A stretch of 64,000 nucleotides of DNA from Microbacterium psychrotolerans (GTDB taxonomy: Bacteria > Actinomycetota > Actinomycetes > Actinomycetales > Microbacteriaceae): assembly GCF_031085295.1 (NCBI RefSeq), contig NZ_JAVFWO010000002.1, positions 310,001-374,000 of the forward strand, given 5' to 3'. A program made the translations under genes and the position numbers. The notes under the pieces were generated by a model, which was given only the letters and a program-made list of their open reading frames with translations, made no database searches and was not told where the DNA came from. Shown piece by piece: positions 8,700-17,555 of the stretch (the first letter of the stretch is position 1; each line of letters starts with the position of its first letter).

Positions 8700-11600
8700 A
8701 TGGGCGAAGTACGCACCGTGTGCTCCTACTGCGGCGTCGGCTGCGGTATCTCGGTGACGACCTCTCACGCCGGGGCCGGGCAGCCGCTCACCATCGCGAA
8801 GGTCGCCGGCGACCGCTCCCACCCCACCAACGCCGGCCGGCTCTGCACCAAGGGCGCGACCCACGCGGAGCTGATGCAGGCTCCGGGCCGCATGACCTCC
8901 GCACACGTGCGCGGCGCACGAGGGGAGCCGGCCGAGCCCGTCGCGCTGGCTGATGCCGTGACGGATGCCGCCACGCGCCTGCGCGCGATCCTCGACGAGC
9001 ACGGGCCCGACGCCATTGCGATGTACGTGTCGGGACAGATGAGCATGGAGGCGCAGTACCTGTCGAACAAGCTCGTGAAGGGCTACGTGCGCGGCATCCA
9101 CATCGAGTCGAACTCCCGCCTGTGCATGGCGTCGGCCGGGACCGGCTACAAGCAGTCGCTCGGTGCCGACGGCCCTCCCGGCTCGTACGAGGACTTCGAC
9201 CACGCCGACCTGTTCTTCGTGATCGGATCGAACACGGCCGACTGCCACCCGATCCTGTTCCTGCGGATGGCCGACCGGCTCAAGCAGGGCGCGAGGCTCA
9301 TCGTCGTCGACCCGCGCCGGACCACCACGGCCGACCGTGCCGATCTCTTCCTGCAGATCGCCCCCGGAACCGACCTCGCCCTCCTCAACGGCCTGCTGCA
9401 CCTGCTCGTGGAGGCGGGCGACATCGACGAGAAGTTCATCGCGGCCCACACCGAGGGCTGGGAGCATATGGCGGAGGTCCTCGCCGAATACCCACCCGCG
9501 CGCGTCGCGGAGCTCACCGGCCTCGCCGAGGACGACATCCGCACGGCCGCCCGCTGGATCGGGGAGGCCGACGAGTGGATGACGCTGTGGACCATGGGCC
9601 TCAACCAGTCCACCCATGGCACCTGGTCGACCAACGCGATCTGCAACCTCCACCTCGCGACGGGCGCCATCTGCCGGCCGGGGAGCGGGCCGTTCTCGCT
9701 GACGGGCCAGCCGAACGCGATGGGCGGGCGCGAGATGGGGTACATGGGCCCCGGCCTTCCCGGGCAGCGCGCCGTCTTCAGCGCGCCGGACCGCGCCTTC
9801 GTCGAAGAGGTCTGGGGGCTGGAGCCCGGGTCGATCCGCGCCGAGTCCGGGGCCGGCACCATCGACATGTTCCGCCGCGCCGCCGAGGGCGAGATCAAAG
9901 CGGTGTGGATCATCTGCAGCAATCCGGTCGCCTCGGTCGCGAACCGCAAGACGGTGATCGAGGCGCTGGAGAAGGCGGAGCTGGTCATCGTCCAGGACGT
10001 GTACACCGAGACCGCCACCACCGCTTACGCCGACATCCTGCTGCCCGCCACGCTGTGGGTGGAGGCCGACGGCGTCACCGTCAACAGCGATCGCACGCTC
10101 ACGCTCGTGCGCGACGTGCTGCCCGCTCCGGGCGAGGCCCAGCCGGACTGGCTGACGATCTGCCAGGTGGCGCGGGCGATGGGGTTTCCCGGCTTCGACT
10201 TCGCCTCGAGCGATGAGGTGTTCGACGAGATCCGCCGCTTCTGGAACCCGCAGACCGGGTGGGACCTGCGCGGCGTCACGTACGAGCGGCTGCGCGAGAC
10301 GCCGGTGCAGTGGCCCGCGCCGCCTGAGGACGCCGCGACGCGGCATCCGATCCGGTACCTCAACGACGGGGTGAGCCAGTCTCTGCACGTCGAGGACGAC
10401 GGCACGGTGCCCCGCCTCGCCTTCGCGACCCCGTCGCGCCGCGCACAGTTCCTGGCGCGCCCGCACCTGCCTCCTGCGGAGCTGCCCGACGACGACTATC
10501 CGTGGGTGCTCAACACGGGCCGGCTGCCGCACCACTGGCACACCCTGACGAAGACGGGCCGCGTCGCGAAGCTGGCGAAGCTGCACCCCGGCCCGTTCGT
10601 GGAAGTGCACCCCGTCGACGCCGAGCGGCATGGGATCGCGGCGGGCGACCTCGTCGAGGTCGCATCGCGCCGCGGCCGCTTCGTCGTGCCCGCAGTGCTC
10701 ACCGATCGCGTGCAGCCCGGGGCGCTGTTCGCCCCGTTCCACTGGAACGACGAGCACGGCGAGTACGTGACCGTGAACGCGGTCACCAACGACGCGGTGG
10801 ACCCGCTGTCGGCCCAGCCCGAGTTCAAGTTCGCCGCCGTGACGCTGCGGCGCGTGGGGCCGCCGCCGGGCACGGCCGCGACGGGTTCCGCCGACGAGGC
10901 GCTGGCCGCCGCCGGGGTCGACCTCGCGCCGCCGGCGCTCGACGATCTCGAAGGCGCCTACCTCGTGGGGTTCCTGTCGACGGTGCGCTCGGCGGTGCTC
11001 GCGCCCGGTGAGGTTCCCGTGCTGCCCGTCGAGGCGCCGCTCGGTGCGCGAGCGCGAGCCTGGTTCGACGGCGTGCTCGCCGGCGCCTTCTCGCGCACCA
11101 CCGTCGGCGGCGGGATGCCGGCGGCCGCGGCCCAGGACGAGGTCGTGGTGCTGTGGGGATCGCAGACGGGCAACGCCGAGGAGTTCGCCACCGCGGCGAC
11201 CGCGGCGCTCGGTGCACGCGGCATCCCGGCGCGTGCCCGGAGCATGGCCGAGCTGCGCGCGTCGGACCTGACCGCGGTGCGCCGGCTGCTCGTCGTCACG
11301 TCGACGTTCGGCGACGGCGGCCCGCCCGACAACGCGGTGGCGCTCTGGCACGAGCTGAACGCGGACGGCGCCCCCGAGCTGTCCGGGCTGCGCTACGCGG
11401 TGCTCGCCCTCGGCGACTCGAACTACGACGACTTCTGCGGTCACGGCCGCCGGTTCGACGCGAGACTCGGCGAGCTCGGCGCGACAGCTCTGCTCGAGCG
11501 CGTGGACCTGGAACCGGATGCCGACGAGCCGCGTGCGGCATGGCTGGCGCAGATCCTCGAGACGCTCGCGGCGGAGGGTGCGGACACCGCGTCGTTCGGC

Positions 11601-12764
11601 GGCGGGGGCGGGGGAGCACTCGGGCTCCAGGCGCCGCCCGCCCGGCGGTTCTTCAGCCGTTCGAACCCGGTGGGCGCGACGCTCGTGCGCAACGACCTGC
11701 TCAGCGGACCGGGCTCGCAGAAGGAGGTGCGACGCATCGCGTTCGACCTCTCCGACACGGGCGCGCGGTACGAGGCCGGCGACTCGCTCGGCGTGGTGTG
11801 CTCCAACTCGCCCGGCGTCGTCGCAGAGTGGATCGAGGCCACCGGGATCGCGCCCCACACGATCGTCGAACTCGACGGCCAGGAGCGGACCTTCGTGGAC
11901 GCTCTGCGCACGCGACTCGACATCACCAAGACACCGCTCGACCTGGTCCGGTTCATCGCCGAGCGCAGTGGCGACGGCACGCTGTCGGCGCTGCTCCGCC
12001 GCGAGAACAAGGGCCGTCTCGAGCAGTTCCTGTGGAGCCAGCAGGCTGTCGACCTCGTGCGCGACTTCCCGGTGACGGCCACCGCCGCCGACTGGGTCGG
12101 CGTGCTCAAGCGGCTGCAGCCGCGCCAGTACTCGATCTCGTCTAGTCCCAAGAGCGACCCCGATACCGTCGAGCTGACGGTCTCGGTCGTGCGTTTCGAG
12201 ACGGAATCGGGCCGCGCGCGCGGCGGCGTGTGCTCGACGTTCCTGGCCGACGGCGATGCGGCCACGGCTCCTGTGTACCTGCAGCGATCTCCTGCCTTCC
12301 GCCCGCCCGCTGCCGGTGACACGCCGATGATCATGATCGGGCCGGGCACCGGCGTCGCGCCGTTCCGAGGGTTCCTGCACGATCGCCGGGCAGACGGGCA
12401 CACCGGCCGTAACTGGCTCTTCTTCGGGGAGCAGCACGCGGCGACGGACTTCTACTATCGCGAGGAGCTCGAGGAGATGCGCGAGGACGGCTTCCTCACG
12501 CGCCTGGACCTCGCCTTCTCGCGCGACCAGCGGCAGAAGATCTACGTCCAGGACCGCATGATCGAGCACGGTGCGCGGCTGTGGCGCTGGCTCGAGGAGG
12601 GCGCCCACGTCTACGTGTGCGGCGACGCGACGCGCATGGCGAAAGACGTCGACGCGACGCTGGTCGCCATCGCGCAGCAGCACGGCAAGCTCTCGGAGGA
12701 GGCGGCGATGGAGTACACGCGCGCTCTCGCCGCCGAGGAGCGCTACGTCCGCGACGTGTACTGA
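8700..12764 (+). CDS. Assimilatory nitrate reductase fused to flavodoxin-FAD/NAD(P)H reductase
   Basis: A 1354-residue single-chain enzyme that would move electrons from NAD(P)H through FAD, FMN and a 4Fe-4S cluster to a molybdenum-bis-MGD site for nitrate reduction to nitrite. The N-terminal cluster motif is Cys8, Cys11, Cys15 and Cys49, and the likely Mo ligand is Cys142 in RLCMASAG. The molydopterin-dinucleotide-binding domain ends near 730. A flavodoxin domain ([12 protein letters not shown], about 812-955) and a CysJ/CPR-like reductase ([33 protein letters not shown]) follow. This matches the known bifunctional nitrate reductase/sulfite reductase flavoprotein architecture. It is monocistronic, ATG-initiated after CGGAGG, and replaces trmD directly after rimM. 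Confidence 0.95.
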   Translation: MGEVRTVCSYCGVGCGISVTTSHAGAGQPLTIAKVAGDRSHPTNAGRLCTKGATHAELMQAPGRMTSAHVRGARGEPAEPVALADAVTDAATRLRAILDEHGPDAIAMYVSGQMSMEAQYLSNKLVKGYVRGIHIESNSRLCMASAGTGYKQSLGADGPPGSYEDFDHADLFFVIGSNTADCHPILFLRMADRLKQGARLIVVDPRRTTTADRADLFLQIAPGTDLALLNGLLHLLVEAGDIDEKFIAAHTEGWEHMAEVLAEYPPARVAELTGLAEDDIRTAARWIGEADEWMTLWTMGLNQSTHGTWSTNAICNLHLATGAICRPGSGPFSLTGQPNAMGGREMGYMGPGLPGQRAVFSAPDRAFVEEVWGLEPGSIRAESGAGTIDMFRRAAEGEIKAVWIICSNPVASVANRKTVIEALEKAELVIVQDVYTETATTAYADILLPATLWVEADGVTVNSDRTLTLVRDVLPAPGEAQPDWLTICQVARAMGFPGFDFASSDEVFDEIRRFWNPQTGWDLRGVTYERLRETPVQWPAPPEDAATRHPIRYLNDGVSQSLHVEDDGTVPRLAFATPSRRAQFLARPHLPPAELPDDDYPWVLNTGRLPHHWHTLTKTGRVAKLAKLHPGPFVEVHPVDAERHGIAAGDLVEVASRRGRFVVPAVLTDRVQPGALFAPFHWNDEHGEYVTVNAVTNDAVDPLSAQPEFKFAAVTLRRVGPPPGTAATGSADEALAAAGVDLAPPALDDLEGAYLVGFLSTVRSAVLAPGEVPVLPVEAPLGARARAWFDGVLAGAFSRTTVGGGMPAAAAQDEVVVLWGSQTGNAEEFATAATAALGARGIPARARSMAELRASDLTAVRRLLVVTSTFGDGGPPDNAVALWHELNADGAPELSGLRYAVLALGDSNYDDFCGHGRRFDARLGELGATALLERVDLEPDADEPRAAWLAQILETLAAEGADTASFGGGGGGALGLQAPPARRFFSRSNPVGATLVRNDLLSGPGSQKEVRRIAFDLSDTGARYEAGDSLGVVCSNSPGVVAEWIEATGIAPHTIVELDGQERTFVDALRTRLDITKTPLDLVRFIAERSGDGTLSALLRRENKGRLEQFLWSQQAVDLVRDFPVTATAADWVGVLKRLQPRQYSISSSPKSDPDTVELTVSVVRFETESGRARGGVCSTFLADGDAATAPVYLQRSPAFRPPAAGDTPMIMIGPGTGVAPFRGFLHDRRADGHTGRNWLFFGEQHAATDFYYREELEEMREDGFLTRLDLAFSRDQRQKIYVQDRMIEHGARLWRWLEEGAHVYVCGDATRMAKDVDATLVAIAQQHGKLSEEAAMEYTRALAAEERYVRDVY

Positions 12765-12802
12765 CCTGCCCTCCGAACGCCGGGAATCGCGAACGGGAGG
12801 TT

Positions 12803-12824
12803 TCCGCACGCTGGGACGTGCGGA
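12803..12824 (+). terminator. Hairpin after nitrate reductase
   Basis: TCCGCACG/CGTGCGGA forms an 8-bp perfect stem around a 6-base loop, 39 bases after the nitrate reductase stop. There is no T-run. It is the first of two hairpins between the convergent genes. Confidence 0.45.
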
Positions 12825-12892
12825 GACCTACCCTTCGCGACTCCATACGAGCGGAGATCTATCCTTTCGCGGATCCTGCCGACGACCACGAA

Positions 12893-12925
12893 AGAGCGGA
12901 TGCCTCGATTCGAGGCATCCGCTCT
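12893..12925. terminator. Bidirectional terminator between nitrate reductase and narK
   Basis: Perfect 16-bp inverted repeat (AGAGCGGATGCCTCGA/TCGAGGCATCCGCTCT) separated by a single base, flanked by TT on one side and TTC on the other. It lies between two convergent genes and can terminate both. Its stem contains the heptamer GGATGCC that is common throughout the window. Confidence 0.85.
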
Positions 12926-12943
12926 TCTGGTGACGACGTGCGG

Positions 12944-14377
12944 TCAGATGCGCTGCTTCGCCAGCGACGGCCGCGGGATGACGTAGACGAACAGGGTCAG
13001 CAGGAGCAGACCGACGTAGGCGGCGACGAAGCCCACGAACGCGGCCGAATAGCCGCCGGTCGCCAGCTGCGACGCGTTCAGCACCTGCGGCACCAGGAAG
13101 CCGCCGTACGCGCCGATCGCCGAGATGAGGCCGAGTGCCGCGGCCGACTTGCGCTGCATCTTGACGGCCTCGGGCGTGCCCGGAGCGAAGCCCTTGGCGA
13201 TCGTGCGGGCGGCGAAGATGCTCGGGATCATTCGGTAGGTGGAGCCGTTGCCCATTCCGGTCGCGGCGAAGAGCACCAGGAAGCAGGCGAGGAACACCGC
13301 GAAGTTGCGCAGCGGCAGCGTCCAGACGAGCGTGAGCGCGCCGAGCGCCATCACCGCGAAGGCGCACACGGTGACCCGCGCGCCGCCGAAGCGGTCCGCG
13401 AGACGACCGCCGTAGGGACGGGCGAGCGAGCCGACGAGCGCGCCGAGGAACGCCAGCGAGACGGCGGCCTGGCCGACCTGGATGGTCGAGAACTCCGGGA
13501 ACTGGTCGGCGATGAGCTTGGGGAACACGCTCGCGAAGCCGATGAACGAGCCGAACGTGCCGATGTAGAGCACGGCCATGATCCACAGGTGCGGTTCGCG
13601 CAGGGCTGCGGCGGAGCTGCCGAAGTCGGCCTTCGCAGACGACAGGTTGTCCATGTAGCGCCACGCGCCGAACATCGCCACCAGGATCAGCGGGATCCAC
13701 ATCCATCCGGCGAGGGAGATGTTGAGGGTGGCACCCGCGCCGATGGTCACCGCGATCGGGACCGCGAACTGCGCGACCGACGTGCCGAGGTTGCCGCCCG
13801 CGGCGTTGAGGCCGAGCGCCCAGCCCTTCTCCCTCTGCGGGAAGAAGTACGTGATGTTCGCCATCGAGCTCGCGAAGTTGCCACCACCGACACCGCCGAG
13901 CGCCGCCACGAGAAGCAGCACCCCGAACGGCGTGTCGGGGTTGCCGACCACGATGCCGAGGAGCACGGCCGGGATCAGCAGGAGTCCTGCCGACACGATC
14001 GTCCAGTTGCGGCCGCCGAAGATCGCCACCATGAACGTGTACGGAAAGCGAAGGGTCGCGCCGACGAGGCTCGGCAGCGAGATGAGCCAGAACGACTCAG
14101 AGCTCGTGAGCTGGAAGCCCGCCGCCGGGAGCATGACGACGACGATGCTCCACAGCTGCCAGATGATGAACCCGAGGAACTCGGCGAAGATCGACCACCC
14201 GAGGTTGCGCCGCGCGATGGCGCGACCCTCTCCGAGCCAGAATGTCGCGTTCTCGGCGTTCCACCCGTCGATCCAGCGCCCGGGGCGATGAGCGAGGGCG
14301 ACCGGCGCATCGGCCGGCGAGGTGGTGCGGGGCGATGATGCGGTATCCGTCAACGACGGCGAATCGGTCGTGGTCAT
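12944..14377 (-). CDS. narK: Nitrate/nitrite transporter NarK (major facilitator)
   Basis: A 477-residue inner-membrane carrier of the NNP family with twelve predicted membrane helices, responsible for nitrate uptake (and possibly nitrite exchange). Both nitrate-signature glycine-rich helices are present: GGVGGGNFASSMANITYFFP around residue 170 and GMGNGSTYRMIP around 375. The arginine in RFPYTFMVAIFGGRNW is also conserved. The ATG at 14377 is chosen because GGAGGC lies 6 bases upstream; a frame-open ATG 27 bases earlier lacks this. It is transcribed divergently from trmD, and its promoter region carries the shared GAAACACCGC element. Confidence 0.94.
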   Translation of the reverse strand: MTTTDSPSLTDTASSPRTTSPADAPVALAHRPGRWIDGWNAENATFWLGEGRAIARRNLGWSIFAEFLGFIIWQLWSIVVVMLPAAGFQLTSSESFWLISLPSLVGATLRFPYTFMVAIFGGRNWTIVSAGLLLIPAVLLGIVVGNPDTPFGVLLLVAALGGVGGGNFASSMANITYFFPQREKGWALGLNAAGGNLGTSVAQFAVPIAVTIGAGATLNISLAGWMWIPLILVAMFGAWRYMDNLSSAKADFGSSAAALREPHLWIMAVLYIGTFGSFIGFASVFPKLIADQFPEFSTIQVGQAAVSLAFLGALVGSLARPYGGRLADRFGGARVTVCAFAVMALGALTLVWTLPLRNFAVFLACFLVLFAATGMGNGSTYRMIPSIFAARTIAKGFAPGTPEAVKMQRKSAAALGLISAIGAYGGFLVPQVLNASQLATGGYSAAFVGFVAAYVGLLLLTLFVYVIPRPSLAKQRI

Positions 14378-14435
14378 GGCGCCTCCCTGAGGGTGAGCAA
14401 ACACGTGGGGGTGAGTGTGTCTCCACGTTAGGAAC

Positions 14436-14490
14436 GCGGTGTTTCCGCCCGTCGGCCCGTGCGGTTACTTCTCGATCACTTCTGCGTCAC
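14436..14490 (-). promoter_or_regulatory. Candidate operator array upstream of narK
   Basis: On the minus strand the element GAAACACCGC occupies 14445-14436. On the plus strand GTTAC (14464), ATCAC (14475) and GTCAC (14486) follow at exact 11-base steps. The nirB upstream region has the same layout: the same 10-mer, then 18 bases to GTTAC, then AC-ending pentamers at 11-base steps. Direct repeats on one face of the helix are typical of OmpR-fold activators such as GlnR and NnaR. Confidence 0.55.
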
Positions 14491-14530
14491 CGCCGGCCCC
14501 GCGCCGAGGTGGATGCGCCGTCACACGCCG

Positions 14531-14553
14531 GAAACACGGCGGCCTCCTAGACT
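14531..14553 (+). promoter_or_regulatory. GAAACACGGC element and trmD -10 (TAGACT)
   Basis: The shared nitrate element GAAACACGGC is at 14531-14540, 30 bases before trmD. TAGACT at 14548-14553 ends 7 bases before the trmD ATG, and the spacer contains GGAGG. The trmD transcript is therefore likely leaderless or nearly so. The element could serve narK on the other strand rather than trmD. Confidence 0.45.
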
Positions 14554-14560
14554 CGGAGGC

Positions 14561-15262
14561 ATGCGCGTCGACATCGTCACGATCTTCCCGACGTTCTTCG
14601 ACGTGCTCGGGGTCTCGCTGATCGGGAAGGCCCGTGACCGCGGCATCCTCGACATGCACGTCCACGACCTGCGCGACTGGACGCACGACCGCCACCGCAC
14701 CGTCGACGACACCCCGTACGGCGGCGGCGCGGGCATGGTGATGAAGCCGGAGCCGTGGGGCGAGGCGCTCGACGAGCTGCTGAGCGACGATGCCGTGCTT
14801 CTGGTGCCCTCGCCCGCCGGGGAGCTGTTCTCGCAGCCGATGGCGCGGGAGCTGGCCGAGGAGAAGCACCTCGTCTTCGCCTGCGGACGCTACGAGGGGA
14901 TCGACCAGCGCGTCGTGGATCATTACGCCGCGCGCGGGCGCGTGAGACTCGTCAGTCTCGGAGATTACGTGCTCAACGGCGGCGAAGTGGCCGCGATGGC
15001 GGTCATCGAGGCGGTGTCGCGCCTCATCCCCGGCGTGGTCGGAAACCCCGAGAGTCTCGTGGAGGAGTCGCACGAGCTGGGCCTGCTCGAGTACCCGAGC
15101 TACACCAAGCCCGCCGAGTGGCGGGGCATGGAGGTTCCTCCGGTGCTGCTCAGCGGCAACCACGGAGCGATCGCCGCGTGGCGGCGAGAGCAGAGTCTCG
15201 AGCGCACGCGGGCGCACCGCCCCGATCTGCTGCCGGAGCCCGAGCCCGAGTCGGCGCCCTGA
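14561..15262 (+). CDS. trmD: tRNA (guanine37-N1)-methyltransferase TrmD
   Basis: A 233-residue SPOUT methyltransferase that makes m1G37 in tRNAs reading CNN codons and prevents +1 frameshifting. The N-terminal [14 protein letters not shown], the trefoil-knot segments [15 protein letters not shown] and [15 protein letters not shown], and the C-terminal helical domain ending in [10 protein letters not shown] are all present. It normally follows rimM in one operon. Here it stands alone, with its own promoter, between narK and the convergent nitrite operon, a displaced position worth noting. Confidence 0.97.
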   Translation: MRVDIVTIFPTFFDVLGVSLIGKARDRGILDMHVHDLRDWTHDRHRTVDDTPYGGGAGMVMKPEPWGEALDELLSDDAVLLVPSPAGELFSQPMARELAEEKHLVFACGRYEGIDQRVVDHYAARGRVRLVSLGDYVLNGGEVAAMAVIEAVSRLIPGVVGNPESLVEESHELGLLEYPSYTKPAEWRGMEVPPVLLSGNHGAIAAWRREQSLERTRAHRPDLLPEPEPESAP

Positions 15263-15268
15263 CACGGC

Positions 15269-16405
15269 TCAGGCGGGTTCGATCACGTTGAGCCGGTAGC
15301 CGCGTTTGACGACTGTCTTCACCAGGTCGGGAACGCCGAGCGCCTCGCGCAGCCGTGCGACGGCCATCTCCACCGCATGGGTGTTCTCTCCGGACCGGGG
15401 GAGTGCCGCCTGCAGGCGGGGACGTGAGACCACGCCGCCCTGTGCGTCGAAGAGGGCCGCGACGATGTCGGTGGCGCTGCGTGAGAGCGCGATGTGCCGG
15501 CCGTCCAGCACGATCCCACCGCTGCGCAGCTCGAGCCGTCCGGCGGATGTCGGGAGGGATGCCGCGCCGCCGCCGCCGAAGTGCGTCACGACGGCGCGCA
15601 CGAGAGAGCCCAGGCGGCCGCGTTCCGCGATGAGCGGGTGAAGGCCGGCATCCTGCAGCGGACCTGCGGTGATCGGCCCCACCGCGGCCATCAGCACGCG
15701 CCGCTCGGTCTCGCGCTCGACGATCGCCTCGAGCACGCCTTCGTTGCGGGCCGCGGTGATCCACTCGGCGGCGCCGGGTGCGGAGGTGAACAGCACGGCG
15801 TCGACCTCGCCCGCCGCGGCCGCGACGACCGAGCGCGAGACCGCCGCCGGATCCGGCGGCGGGCCCCAGCGGTACACCGTGAGGCTGACCACGTCGGCGC
15901 CGGCACGCGTGAACAGCTCGTCGAGGCCGTCGGCGCCGGAGCCGTGATGCTGCACCGCGACGCGTCTGCCGGCGACTCCCTCGGCGAGGAGGAACTCGCC
16001 GAGCTCGACCGACGTCTCGGACTCCGCCACCCAGTCGGCGGTCAGGCCCGCCTGCTGTATCGCGCCGCGGGCCTTGGGGCCGCGGGCGACGATCTGCGCG
16101 CGGCCGAGCGCTGCGTGGAGGTCGTCGAGGAGTCCCGCTTCGTCGGCCGCCTCCATCCAGCCGCGAAAGCCCACGCCGGTGGTCGCGACCACGACGTCGG
16201 GCTGACGCGCGATCAGCTCGCGGGTGGCTGCGATCAGGGCGTCGTCGTCGATGTGCGGCACGATCGTGAGCGCCGGCGCGTGGCGGACCTGTGCGCCGTG
16301 GCGCTCGAGGGCAGCGGCGAGCTCCGACGACCGACGGTCGACGGCGATGACGATCGTGCAGCCGTCGAGTGCGGCCGACAGGGTGGGGCGGGTGGTGGAG
16401 CTCAA
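15269..16405 (-). CDS. HemD-like protein with C-terminal winged helix (NnaR-type nitrate regulator)
   Basis: A 378-residue protein. Residues about 10-265 resemble uroporphyrinogen-III synthase (GCTIVIAVDRRSSELAAAL ... VLFTSAPGAAEWITAA ... VGPITAGPLQDAGLHP). Residues about 280-375 form an OmpR/PhoB-type winged helix (LSRSATDIVAALFDAQGG ... VEMAVARLREALG ... VVKRGYRLNVIEP). This architecture is known for NnaR of Streptomyces and mycobacteria, which activates nitrate/nitrite assimilation together with GlnR. Whether the HemD part is enzymatic or senses a tetrapyrrole is unknown. The TTG start overlaps the SUMT stop (TTGA), making it the last gene of nirB-nirD-cobA. Confidence 0.88.
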   Translation of the reverse strand: MSSTTRPTLSAALDGCTIVIAVDRRSSELAAALERHGAQVRHAPALTIVPHIDDDALIAATRELIARQPDVVVATTGVGFRGWMEAADEAGLLDDLHAALGRAQIVARGPKARGAIQQAGLTADWVAESETSVELGEFLLAEGVAGRRVAVQHHGSGADGLDELFTRAGADVVSLTVYRWGPPPDPAAVSRSVVAAAAGEVDAVLFTSAPGAAEWITAARNEGVLEAIVERETERRVLMAAVGPITAGPLQDAGLHPLIAERGRLGSLVRAVVTHFGGGGAASLPTSAGRLELRSGGIVLDGRHIALSRSATDIVAALFDAQGGVVSRPRLQAALPRSGENTHAVEMAVARLREALGVPDLVKTVVKRGYRLNVIEPA

Positions 16406-17160
16406 CGGACGGTGTCACCTGCCAGCTGGTGTTCGGGCTGCAGCAGCCCGGCACGGGCGACGTCGCCCACGACGATGACGGCGGGGTTTCGCACACCGGC
16501 ACGTCCGGCATCCAACACCACCGAGCCCAGCGTACTGCGCGTCGTCCGCTGATCGCGGTGGTGCCCGCGCTCGACGATCGCCACCGGGCGGTCGGCCGGG
16601 ACGCCGGCGTGCAGCGCGTCGGAGACGATGCGGGGCAGCGCGCCGACGCCCATCAGGATGACGGTGGTCACGCTGTCGTCGCGGAGCGCGGCGAGCGTCG
16701 CGTCGGTGACCTCGGACGGGCCGTTGACGATGTGGACGGCGCCGGCGACGCCGCGATGCGTGACCGGGATGCCGGCGGCCTGCGGCACTGCGATGGCGCT
16801 CGAGATGCCGGGCACGACGTCGACGGGGATGCCGGCTGCCAGGCAGGCGGCGACCTCTTCGCCGCCGCGGCCGAAGACGAACGGATCGCCGCCCTTGAGG
16901 CGCACGACACGCTTGCCGTTCCGCGCGCGGGCGACCAGGAGGTCGTTGATCTCCTCCTGCGGCACCGGGTGGTGCCCCGGGTGCTTGCCGACATCGATGA
17001 CCTCGACATCCGGCCCGACATGGTCGCGGATGTCGGTCGGCCCCAGCCGGTCCATCACGACGACGTCCGCCCGCTGCAGCAGACGCCACGCCCGAAGGGT
17101 GAGCAGGTCGATCGGACCCGGACCGCCGCCGATGAGGTCGACGCGCCCGACCGCGCTCAT
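16402..17160 (-). CDS. cobA: Uroporphyrinogen-III C-methyltransferase (SUMT)
   Basis: A 252-residue SAM-dependent methylase that converts uroporphyrinogen III to precorrin-2, the branch point to siroheme. Family motifs are the N-terminal VDLIGGGPGPIDLLTLRA, RLKGGDPFVFGRGGEE near residue 88, PGISSAIAVPQAAGIPVTHR and the ILMGVGAL region. It lies in the nitrite reductase operon, whose NirB needs siroheme, so a siroheme role is more likely than cobalamin. It lacks the CysG oxidase/chelatase domain, so these steps must come from elsewhere. Both ends overlap their neighbours by 4 bases. Confidence 0.94.
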   Translation of the reverse strand: MSAVGRVDLIGGGPGPIDLLTLRAWRLLQRADVVVMDRLGPTDIRDHVGPDVEVIDVGKHPGHHPVPQEEINDLLVARARNGKRVVRLKGGDPFVFGRGGEEVAACLAAGIPVDVVPGISSAIAVPQAAGIPVTHRGVAGAVHIVNGPSEVTDATLAALRDDSVTTVILMGVGALPRIVSDALHAGVPADRPVAIVERGHHRDQRTTRSTLGSVVLDAGRAGVRNPAVIVVGDVARAGLLQPEHQLAGDTVR

Positions 17161-17555
17161 CTCTCACCCTCCCAGCGGACGAGCACGTGTCCGTCGTCCA
17201 CCGCGACGGGCCAGACGTGCAGGCTCTTGGGCTCCTTGCCCTGGGTATCGAGGCACGCGCCGGTCCGCAGGTCGAAGACCTGCTTGTACATCGGGGACGC
17301 GACCGTGGGCACGTCCTGGCGTGTTCCGACGATGCCCCGTGAGATGACGTGCGCGTGGCTGTACGGGTCGAGGTTCGACACCGCGTGCACGCGGCCGCCC
17401 GAGCCGTCCGGTCCGTGGAGGAGGAACAGGGCGATCTGGGTGCCGCCGAGGAGCGCGGCGCGGCCGCGCTCCACCTCGAGGTCGTCGAGGGCGCATACGC
17501 GCACCCAGCCGTCGGGAGCGGTGTACTCGGCCGTCTGCGGGTCGACGAGCGTCAT
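17157..17555 (-). CDS. nirD: Nitrite reductase small subunit NirD
   Basis: A 132-residue Rieske-fold partner of NirB in NADH-dependent nitrite reduction to ammonium. The SHAHVISRGIVG and SPMYKQVFDLRTGACLD segments match the Rieske-like fold. The Cys/His pairs of a true Rieske cluster are not intact, as is usual for NirD. ATGA overlaps on both sides bind it tightly to nirB and cobA. It starts with ATG at 17555, inside the nirB stop. Confidence 0.94.
   Translation of the reverse strand: MTLVDPQTAEYTAPDGWVRVCALDDLEVERGRAALLGGTQIALFLLHGPDGSGGRVHAVSNLDPYSHAHVISRGIVGTRQDVPTVASPMYKQVFDLRTGACLDTQGKEPKSLHVWPVAVDDGHVLVRWEGER

Noticed and set aside
8484..12809. A 1441-codon minus-strand frame opposite nitrate reductase
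   Set aside because: Composition-driven shadow in a GC-rich gene: Arg/His/Val-rich, no family features, opposite a protein with complete motifs.
15263..15268. Terminator between trmD and the HemD-like gene
   Set aside because: The convergent genes are only 6 bases apart and no inverted repeat of useful length is visible.
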